From DATKYV01 sp035528275 (GTDB lineage: Bacteria > Acidobacteriota > Terriglobia > UBA7540), in contig DATKYV010000114.1 of the NCBI GenBank assembly GCA_035528275.1, positions 1 to 11,222 on the forward strand: a DNA stretch of 11,222 nt, written 5' to 3'. The notes under the pieces are model-generated. The model had not been told where the DNA came from. It did no database searches and saw only the letters and a list, made by a program, of their open reading frames with translations. Position numbers and translations under genes: made by a program. Positions 6,240 through 11,222 of the stretch are shown piece by piece; the first letter of the stretch is position 1, and every line of letters begins with the position of its first letter.

Positions 6240-6689
6240 ATGTACTTCGAGCAGTTCTATCTCTCGTGTCTCGCCCACGCTTCCTACATGGTCGGCTCGG
6301 AGAGCATGGCGGCGGTCATCGACCCGCAGCGCGACGTGGGAATCTATCTCCAGGCGGCGCAGGAAAACGGGCTGCGCATCGCTCACATCATCGAGACGCG
6401 TCTTCACGCTGATTTCGTCTCCGGACACCGTGAACTCGCGGCGCGCACGGGGGCGAAAATCTATCTTGGCGCGAAGGCCGGAGCGACGTTCCCCCACGTG
6501 CCGGTCAAGGATGGGGACGAGATTCGCTTCGGGCGTTGCCTGCTGCGATTCCTCGAGACACCCGGGCACAGCGCGGACAGCGTCTCGATTGTGGTGACCG
6601 ACCTCGAGCGTTCTCCCCAACCCTGGGGCGTGCTCACCGGTGACACACTGTTCATCGGCGAGGTGGGGCGGCCCGTCCTCTTCGCCTGA
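6240..6689 (+). pseudogene. Truncated metallo-beta-lactamase of the persulfide dioxygenase/rhodanese type, probably decayed
   Basis: The 149 residues match the start of MBL-rhodanese fusion proteins (ETHE1-like sulfur metabolism): MYFEQFYLSCLAHASYMVGS, IDPQRDV, HADFVSGHRELAARTGA, FLETPGHS (H110), TGDTLFIGEVGRP (D135). Full proteins have roughly 450 residues with further metal ligands and rhodanese domains; here a TGA follows GRPVLFA. The first His of the usual ETHLHAD motif is Arg54 (codon CGT, one transition from CAT), and the usual GRPDL is GRPVL. The next codons in the same frame include VYESLRRQ and AYP, which recall the YDSL...VYP region that normally follows, so this may be an eroded full-length gene. 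GGGGTG at 6229-6234 is a reasonable ribosome-binding site. A short working protein cannot be excluded, but a lost metal ligand makes activity unlikely. Confidence 0.7.
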
Positions 6690-7087
6690 CCGGTAGCTGG
6701 AGACGACTTCTACTCTTCCCGCAGTAGGCCCACCTTTCGCAGGTCAGTCTATGAGAGCCTCCGGCGCCAATGCCCGGCTACGCCTAATGCCTACCCTTCT
6801 CGCCAATCGTCGTTGCAACTCTCTACCGCAGACACCCTCGGGGGAGATCCCCTGACTTTCGACTACCGTTGAAACAGCCTAGGCAAGTTCCCCCGGCAGC
6901 GGATCGACATTCATGGATATAGCAGCACATCGGCCGCTCCCCATAGCACATAGCGGAAGCCGAGCGGTCCATCTTGGTGTGTCCCGGACCTCTCAGAGGC
7001 CTTGCATAGTGTGCGGCCGAGTCAGTTACAGCAAGCCTCCGCCCGACTCCTGCAGGCCGCGACTGCTTTAGACTGCGACACAACTCC
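6690..7087. other. Gene-free stretch, left part perhaps eroded metallo-beta-lactamase sequence
   Basis: About 400 bases separate the truncated metallo-beta-lactamase from the BON gene. The first 150 bases, read in the upstream frame, show possible remnants (VYESLRRQ at about 6750-6773, AYP at about 6795-6803). The rest has only short frames with odd, Cys- and Arg-rich translations that look non-coding. I see no tRNA, no long repeat and no strong hairpin. Confidence 0.4.
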
Positions 7088-7831
7088 CTAATTCCCCTCG
7101 ACGCGGAGGTTGTTCGTCAGGCCCAAAAATGTGCTGGCGAAGCGCGCGGCCGTTTCGGCCTTAGCCCGATCAAGCTGGGTCGCCACCACTCCTTCCAGCG
7201 TCACGTTTCCGTTCTTCACGATGATGTGAATGGGGGGGTTAGGTTGGTTGGCGTACCGGATGAAGAACGGATCGTTGTAAATGGCCCGGGCAACGGCGAT
7301 GCGCAGGCTGTCGTCATAAGACGATAGAGGCAAAACCTCCAGGTTATTCTCCAGCACCGCAACGCCTTTGATGTGCGCCAGGAAATTGCCTATGTCCTCC
7401 TTCTTGAAGGGCTGGCCTACCTGGCCGTTTACGATCAACTTGTCGCCCTCGGCTTCCAGCCAAATGTTGTCAAATATCCCGTAAGCGTAATAGGTGACGA
7501 TCTCCTTTCGCGCCTGCTCGGCGATCTGGCGTGCCGTCACATCCTCGGCGTGGACGTTGATGTTATTCTCCACTTTCATCACTTCGTCCACCTTGCGTGC
7601 CGCCCGCTCGGCGTCGAGCTTCACTCCCAGGCTGTCCACCGTTCCCGTGAGCGTCGCGACGCCGTTCTCAAAAGCCACCTGCACTTCGCCATGCTCAAAG
7701 ACCCGGGCGTGGTACAGGCGGCTTTGGACATGCGCCGCGATCTCCGCGGTTGTGGCGGGCTTCTGGCCAAATAATGCAGGGGCCGCAACGGCTAACAGCA
7801 GAGAAAAAACGAACAGATTTGCCTTGCGCAT
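7088..7831 (-). CDS. Exported protein with three BON domains
   Basis: This 247-residue protein has a signal peptide (LFVFSLLLAVAAPALFG, residues 6-22). Three BON-type repeats follow: about 28-94 (VQVAFENGVATLTGTVDS, then KVENNINV), about 101-166 (KLIVNGQVG, then GVAVLENNLEV) and about 173-244 (IHIIVKNGNVTLEGVV, then LTNNLRV). Each shows the alpha-beta-beta pattern with a G-x-V/L-x-L-x-G core. BON proteins such as OsmY are periplasmic or envelope proteins thought to bind membranes and help in osmotic or other envelope stress; no enzyme activity is expected. GGAGGTG at 7836-7842, six bases ahead, fixes the start. It appears to be a single-gene unit. The stop lies at the edge of the gene-free region 6690-7087. 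Confidence 0.88.
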   Translation of the reverse strand: MRKANLFVFSLLLAVAAPALFGQKPATTAEIAAHVQSRLYHARVFEHGEVQVAFENGVATLTGTVDSLGVKLDAERAARKVDEVMKVENNINVHAEDVTARQIAEQARKEIVTYYAYGIFDNIWLEAEGDKLIVNGQVGQPFKKEDIGNFLAHIKGVAVLENNLEVLPLSSYDDSLRIAVARAIYNDPFFIRYANQPNPPIHIIVKNGNVTLEGVVATQLDRAKAETAARFASTFLGLTNNLRVEGN

Positions 7832-8202
7832 CTTGCACCTCCAATGTCATCCGCACTTTCTTCTAGGATCATGTGCGGTCGGTTGGCTGCCAGTGTCGAC
7901 CACTCCTTCCACTCTGGGCATCAGACATTGACCTTGGCTTGTCTGAGAACTCTATCAAAGATGTTGAGTGCACTCAATCCGTTTGAAACAACCTGACTCG
8001 CAAGGTGACAATACGTTTCGCCACCCAGTTCACCTTGTGGTTGATCAGAAGACTTCCCCAGATTGTAGCGGAACCGGTAGTAGATACCCGTCTGTTTTTG
8101 CTCTTCCCTTCGCTTCAGGATTCCTTCTTGCCTCCCGAAGTAGACGTTTTGGGGCGTCACCTCAGCTCCAAAGCCGGTGATCTGCGTGAAGATATACCTA
8201 GT
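7832..8202. other. Intergenic stretch between the BON and DedA genes
   Basis: These 370 bases hold the ribosome-binding site of the BON gene at the left and the transposase remnant over most of the rest. The DNA looks richer in A and T than its surroundings by eye. No complete gene was found. Confidence 0.4.
7921..8193 (-). pseudogene. 3' remnant of an integrase-type transposase gene
   Basis: The minus-strand frame reads ITGFGAEVTPQNVYFGRQEG then ILKRREEQKQ and RFRYNLGKSS. The pattern TPxxVYFGRxxxILxRRExxK is typical of the C-terminal end of DDE integrase-core transposases (IS3/IS481-like). Upstream the frame closes at a TGA a few codons beyond TRYIFTQ, so the catalytic DDE part is missing. 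The frame stays open for about 80 codons to TAA-type closure near 7921. No clear terminal inverted repeats were found. The fragment directly abuts the DedA gene's stop at 8203, marking an old insertion or deletion junction. The assignment rests on recalled family sequence, so confidence is moderate. Confidence 0.5.
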
Positions 8203-8871
8203 TCACAGGTCGTTCGCTATGCGGACGAAAAGTCCCTTGCTCTTGCCTTTTGTTCGAACCAGCAAAGTTGCGGATTCGATGCCGAGTTTGTCAGGAGCGA
8301 GAAGAGCGGAAATTGCCCTGCGCAGATCGCTTCCATGGCTCTTCCACAACATCACGCCCAGACCTCCCGAGAGAAGCAGAAGAGCCGCAAACCATTCATG
8401 CCTTCGAATATCATCCAGTAATAGAGCAAGAATGTTACCGCCGAGATAACCTGCAAGACCAACTAACACGCTCCACAGGACTGCACCCGCCAGATTTGTT
8501 ACAAAAAAAGTAATGGATGGCATTCCGACAGCTCCACATACGGCCGGAATTGCCGTTCGTAGTCCGTAAAGGAAGCGAGACAAAAGCAGCAAGAGAACAC
8601 CCCGACGACAAACCCAACTCTCCAGGCGTGCATACCGCGGATCTTGGGTCGCCTTGCGTTCCAGTAAAGCTTTGCCGTGCGCCCGGCTAATCCAGAAGAA
8701 AAACTGGTTTGCCATGGTCGTGGCTGCAGCAGCCAATAAGACGACAGCAACAAAGCGGAAATACCCGCGATGTGCCAAGAACGAAGCCGATAGTAAGGTG
8801 GCGTCTCCCTCGACCATTGTTCCGAGGAAAATGATTACGTATCCGTATTCGATCAAGTAGTGCTGGGTCAT
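8203..8871 (-). CDS. DedA-family (VTT domain) membrane protein
   Basis: This 222-residue integral membrane protein starts at the ATG at 8871; the frame continues upstream but without family similarity. Membrane segments are visible at about 8-20, 40-60, 92-115, 120-145 and 158-176. Family features include acidic E21 and D23 near the first re-entrant segment with SASFLAHRGY (28-37), SRFLYGLRTAIPAVCGAVGM (98-117) with R99 and R105, and LAGAVLWSVLVGLAGYLGGN (127-146). DedA proteins are inner-membrane proteins linked to lipid flipping and membrane-potential-dependent homeostasis. The C-terminal tail (205-222) is rich in Lys and Arg and may be an altered end created at the junction with the transposase remnant. 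The start overlaps closely with an upstream coding tail (TAG, one base, ATG), suggesting translational coupling to a gene now mostly lost. GGGGA just ahead is a modest ribosome-binding site. Confidence 0.82.
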   Translation of the reverse strand: MTQHYLIEYGYVIIFLGTMVEGDATLLSASFLAHRGYFRFVAVVLLAAAATTMANQFFFWISRAHGKALLERKATQDPRYARLESWVCRRGVLLLLLSRFLYGLRTAIPAVCGAVGMPSITFFVTNLAGAVLWSVLVGLAGYLGGNILALLLDDIRRHEWFAALLLLSGGLGVMLWKSHGSDLRRAISALLAPDKLGIESATLLVRTKGKSKGLFVRIANDL

Positions 8872-8872
8872 T

Positions 8873-8998
8873 CTATTCCCCGATATTGAATGCTGAGGCG
8901 GCCGGTAGTTTCGCCTCGATGCCCTTTGGCAAGTCGGCCTGCTGCCCCAGAACTTCCCGCAACAGAAGATGTTGGAGGTGGACCCCGGAGTCAAGACC
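8873..8998 (-). pseudogene. Orphan coding tail ending one base before the DedA start
   Basis: One minus-strand frame reads DSGVHLQHLLLREVLGQQ, then ADLPKGIEAKLPAASAFNIGE, then TAG at 8873-8875. The composition looks protein-like, and the stop sits one base before the DedA ATG, as for the last codons of an upstream operon partner. Upstream the frame closes within the end of the DUF4382 gene and it has no ATG start. I do not recognise the family. It may be the 3' end of a gene deleted when the DUF4382 sequence was joined here, or chance. Confidence 0.3.
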
Positions 8999-9524
8999 AT
9001 TTTTCGTCGGCGACAGTCACCGCGGTTGGAAATTTTGGGGTGACCGTGGCCGGGCTGAGCGGTAACCCCGGTGATTCGAGCTCGAGAACGGTGCCGTTCG
9101 TTTGCAGGAGCTTCAGTTCCGGACTGGCAAAGGTCAATCGCACGCCCTGGTAGGTGCCGGCCGTGACCGACCTCAGGCTGAGAAAGGCCGACTGCAGTTG
9201 TAGTTGCTCCAGCTCGATTTCCACCGGCTGGCTCAGCAAGCTGACCTGCAGAGTCCCCTGACATTCACCCGCGTCGCTCACCTGACGACAAAGCGTGGCG
9301 CTGTTCAGGGTTATCTCAAACTTCAGAATGGTGCTGCCGGCTGGCGGGGCGTCACCGATAAACATGAATGCGTTCCCGAAAGTGGTGCCGATCACGGGCC
9401 CGGGGGCCTGTCCCCCATTGTGGCCGCATGACACGGCGAAAAGTGCGGGAACAAGCGGAGAGAGCCCTCTGCAGAGTCGTCGCTGGGGATGAGAACCCTT
9501 TTGCGCAGTCCCCAGCAAAAGCAA
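8991..9524 (-). CDS. DUF4382 lipoprotein, possibly 3'-truncated
   Basis: This 177-residue frame starts with TTG at 9524; a TAA lies directly upstream in frame, so no ATG start is available. The N-terminus is basic (QRRLCRG) followed by LSPLVPALFAVSCG, a lipoprotein-like signal with candidate Cys33, though AVSC is a weak lipobox. From about residue 50 it fits DUF4382: NAFMFIGDAPPAGSTILKFE, then SLLSQPVEIELEQLQLQSAF, then SVTAGTYQGVRLTFASPEL. Acidobacterial relatives I recall often continue for a further hundred or more residues after FPTAVTV; here it ends at DEKWS, next to an orphan tail of another frame. Function of the domain is unknown; a surface carbohydrate- or matrix-binding role is only a guess. 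It lies 32 bases after the CapA-type gene on the same strand. The unusual start and early end make partial decay possible. Confidence 0.65.
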   Translation of the reverse strand: MLLLGTAQKGSHPQRRLCRGLSPLVPALFAVSCGHNGGQAPGPVIGTTFGNAFMFIGDAPPAGSTILKFEITLNSATLCRQVSDAGECQGTLQVSLLSQPVEIELEQLQLQSAFLSLRSVTAGTYQGVRLTFASPELKLLQTNGTVLELESPGLPLSPATVTPKFPTAVTVADEKWS

Positions 9525-9556
9525 TTAGCCGCTCTCTGCCTCGGCCGAGAGCCAAG

Positions 9557-10609
9557 TCACTGGGCCGGGATGCCCCGGGCCGCGGTTTCGCCGCTGGGGA
9601 GAGTTTTGTCGCGGGGAAGCTTCTTGGGAGGTGTGAGCTCAGCCTGGAACGTTGTCCGGCCGATGGTAATGGGGACGGGGGCCACGTCGGTGATTTCCCG
9701 GTTGGAGATTGTTACTCTGAGCATGATGCCCGAGTGGGTGGCCGACGCCTTCTGGTCGAAAACGAAATTCCCCAGGCTGTAGGCGATCCAACGCCCTGCG
9801 TACGTCTCGAGCGGCTGCACGACGTGGGGGTGGCCGCCCACGATGAGGTCGGCGCCGGCATCGATCATCTGGCGAGCCAGCTCCACCTGCTCGGGTTGCT
9901 GCCGCGTGGCGTATTCGTTGCCCCAGTGCAAACTGACAATGACCACATCGGCCAGCGGCCGCGCGAAGCGGATGTCCGCCAGCACGCGTTCGGGATCGAG
10001 CCAGGCCACGCCGGGCTTTTCCGGGCCGGCGGTGGCGGCTTTGGGCTCCACGTTCACGTAGGCCAGGAAGGCAAGCTTGACGCCTTCGACTTCCACCAGC
10101 ACCGGGTAGTGTGCTTCGAGATCGTCAGCGCCCGCGCCCACGGGCTGAATCCCCGCCTCGCGCAAACGCCGCAGCGTGTCAAGCAGCGCGTCCGGCCCCC
10201 AGTCGTATGAGTGATTGTTGGCCACCGACACGACGTCGAAGCCCGCGAAGGTTAGGCCCTCGATGACTCTCGGATCAGCGCGAAACGAGTAGAGGTGATG
10301 ACGGTTGCGACCCACGTCGGAAACGGGACATTCGAGGTTGCCGAAAGTGAGATCGGCTTCACGAAGCGTGTCGGTGATCTTCAGGAAAGGAAAAGTCCAA
10401 TCGCCCTCCGAGGCCATTTTCGCGCCCACGCCGCGCGAGAGCATCACGTCGCCGACAAACAGCAGCGTCAACTCACGCGGAGGCGGCGGCTCGGCCGTCT
10501 CTTGCGCGCGCGCCGCGGGAGGAAGCAGCGCCGAGCCCGCCAGGATCACCCCGGCAAGCGCAAGTGTTCTGAGTTTCATCATGGGTAAAGCGCGAATCCG
10601 CAGACTCAT
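9557..10609 (-). CDS. Exported CapA-type metallophosphatase (poly-gamma-glutamate CapA / PgsA family)
   Basis: This 350-residue protein has the calcineurin-like CapA fold (PF09587-type). Motifs, numbered from the ATG at 10609: FVGDVMLSRG (51-60, metal-binding GD), FGNLECPVS (89-97), ANNHSYDWG (130-138), SLHWGNEY (226-233), GGHPHVVQP (258-266) and YSLGNFVFD (277-285). All expected metal ligands are present. The signal peptide is LALAGVILAGSALLPPAARA. ATGs at 10582 and 10579 would start nearer to it; none has a clear ribosome-binding site, so the start is uncertain. In Bacillus CapA takes part in poly-gamma-glutamate capsule export or anchoring; in Gram-negative bacteria these are mostly uncharacterised periplasmic phosphoesterase-like proteins. 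No capB or capC genes are nearby. It lies 57 bases after the GNAT gene and 32 before the DUF4382 gene, so co-transcription is likely. Confidence 0.87.
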   Translation of the reverse strand: MSLRIRALPMMKLRTLALAGVILAGSALLPPAARAQETAEPPPPRELTLLFVGDVMLSRGVGAKMASEGDWTFPFLKITDTLREADLTFGNLECPVSDVGRNRHHLYSFRADPRVIEGLTFAGFDVVSVANNHSYDWGPDALLDTLRRLREAGIQPVGAGADDLEAHYPVLVEVEGVKLAFLAYVNVEPKAATAGPEKPGVAWLDPERVLADIRFARPLADVVIVSLHWGNEYATRQQPEQVELARQMIDAGADLIVGGHPHVVQPLETYAGRWIAYSLGNFVFDQKASATHSGIMLRVTISNREITDVAPVPITIGRTTFQAELTPPKKLPRDKTLPSGETAARGIPAQ

Positions 10610-10666
10610 CAAACAGACGACCCGCGATGCGATGCTGCCCGTCCCCGCGCCGGGTTTCGCCGCCCG

Positions 10667-11188
10667 CTAATTCATGTTCTCCGGAATCATGTATTCCACC
10701 AGCACCAGGTCGTGCCACTCGTTCCCAAGCTTCCCGTGCTTCTCGTGAATCCCCACTTCCTTCCACCCGCTGATCTCGCAGAGTTTCCGGCCCGGCTCGT
10801 TGTCGGCCATAATGCGTCCCACGAGCTTGTAGTAACCCTTCTCGCGCGCCGCGTCTTGCATGGCCTTCATGAGTTCCTGGCCCACGCCGTGGCCGCGCAG
10901 GCTGCGGTCGATGTAAATGGAAAGCTCCGCGATGCCGCGGAAGCAGGCGCGCGGGCTGTAAGGAGTCAGCGACGCCCAGCCCATCATCGTATGTTTCACT
11001 TCCGCCACCAACACCGGATACTTGTCCGGCCTGGCCACAATCCAGAGGTAGCGCTCCTGCGGCGTGACGTAAGCGTTCTCAAACGTCGCCGCGCGGTCCT
11101 GCACCCCCTGGTTGTAGATCCGCGCGATTTCCTTCGCGTCTTCCACTCGCGCCGGACGAATTTTCAGGGGTTCAGTCCATTCAGTCAT
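10667..11188 (-). CDS. GNAT N-acetyltransferase of the phosphinothricin-acetyltransferase-like type
   Basis: This 173-residue protein has a single GNAT domain. It opens with IRPARVEDAKEIARIYNQGV (10-29) and DRAATFE (31-37), typical of the Pat/bar, ArsN and YncA-like group. The core strand AELSIYID (87-94) leads to the acetyl-CoA loop RGHGVG (98-103), then helix QELMKAMQDAAREKGYYKL, then ADNEPGRKLCEISGWKEVG (128-146) and a C-terminal strand with WHDLVLVEYM. Relatives acetylate amino groups of small molecules such as methionine sulfone or phosphinothricin-like compounds; the substrate here is unknown. There is no signal peptide, so it acts in the cytoplasm. The ribosome-binding site is weak. 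It is first of a same-strand run with the CapA-type and DUF4382 genes, though its function does not obviously link to theirs. Confidence 0.87.
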   Translation of the reverse strand: MTEWTEPLKIRPARVEDAKEIARIYNQGVQDRAATFENAYVTPQERYLWIVARPDKYPVLVAEVKHTMMGWASLTPYSPRACFRGIAELSIYIDRSLRGHGVGQELMKAMQDAAREKGYYKLVGRIMADNEPGRKLCEISGWKEVGIHEKHGKLGNEWHDLVLVEYMIPENMN

Positions 11189-11222
11189 GATGGCCCGTCC
11201 AATTCCAGGATATTTGCCAGGC

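Noticed and set aside
6823..7083. Minus-strand open frame of 86 codons
   Set aside because: It is Cys- and Arg-rich with no family pattern and no ribosome-binding site, so it looks like chance in a gene-free stretch.
8005..8421. Plus-strand open frame of 138 codons
   Set aside because: It is antisense to the DedA gene and the transposase remnant and shows no family pattern.
8872..9264. N-terminal extension of the DedA frame
   Set aside because: The extra 131 residues overlap the DUF4382 gene and look non-coding; the ATG at 8871 begins right at the DedA domain.
9368..10210. Plus-strand open frame of 280 codons
   Set aside because: It is antisense to the CapA-type and DUF4382 genes, whose motifs are clear on the minus strand.
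9557..11188. Capsule biosynthesis locus
   Set aside because: Only a CapA-type protein is present; no capB, capC or polysaccharide genes are nearby, so a capsule locus is not supported.

Overview
The window looks like chromosomal DNA from a GC-rich Gram-negative bacterium, most likely an Acidobacteriota member. This is inferred from the gene families, not measured. Pointers are an S46 dipeptidyl-peptidase, a DUF1080 protein, a DUF4382 lipoprotein, many proteins with export signals, and short palindromic repeats ending in CTAC next to gene ends. No tRNA, rRNA, CRISPR array, replication origin or intact insertion sequence was seen.

Layout, left to right. (1) 1-731, minus: N-terminal 243 codons of an exported esterase, cut by the window edge. 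(2) 838-1620, minus: a ribbon-helix-helix (RHH) protein gene with its own promoter and a candidate tandem-repeat operator, then a small conserved protein gene. The small gene is bracketed by two palindromic repeat elements. (3) 1662-3834, minus: a likely operon for three exported proteins, DUF1080, cupin and an HpcH/HpaI-type aldolase. (4) 4020-6092, plus: an exported S46 peptidase, divergent from that operon. (5) 6240-6689, plus: a truncated metallo-beta-lactamase gene of the persulfide-dioxygenase/rhodanese type that looks decayed, followed by about 400 bases without a gene. (6) 7088-7831, minus: an exported protein with three BON domains. (7) About 7850-8990: a mosaic patch that looks less GC-rich by eye, with the 3' end of a transposase gene, a DedA membrane protein gene and an orphan coding tail. 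(8) 8991-11188, minus: a DUF4382 lipoprotein that may be truncated, a CapA-type metallophosphatase and a GNAT acetyltransferase.

Functionally the window is dominated by cell-envelope and periplasmic enzymes: esterase, keto-glycoside hydrolase-like protein, cupin, aldolase, dipeptidyl-peptidase, BON protein, CapA and DedA. This suits a soil or sediment heterotroph that breaks down sugars and peptides outside the cytoplasm. The most interesting points are the all-exported DUF1080-cupin-aldolase set, whose aldolase keeps the catalytic residues at the expected spacing; the RHH promoter with hexamers at exactly 11-bp steps; the palindromic elements bracketing the small gene; and the stepwise decay visible in the metallo-beta-lactamase gene. 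No clearly new defence or mobile system was found.
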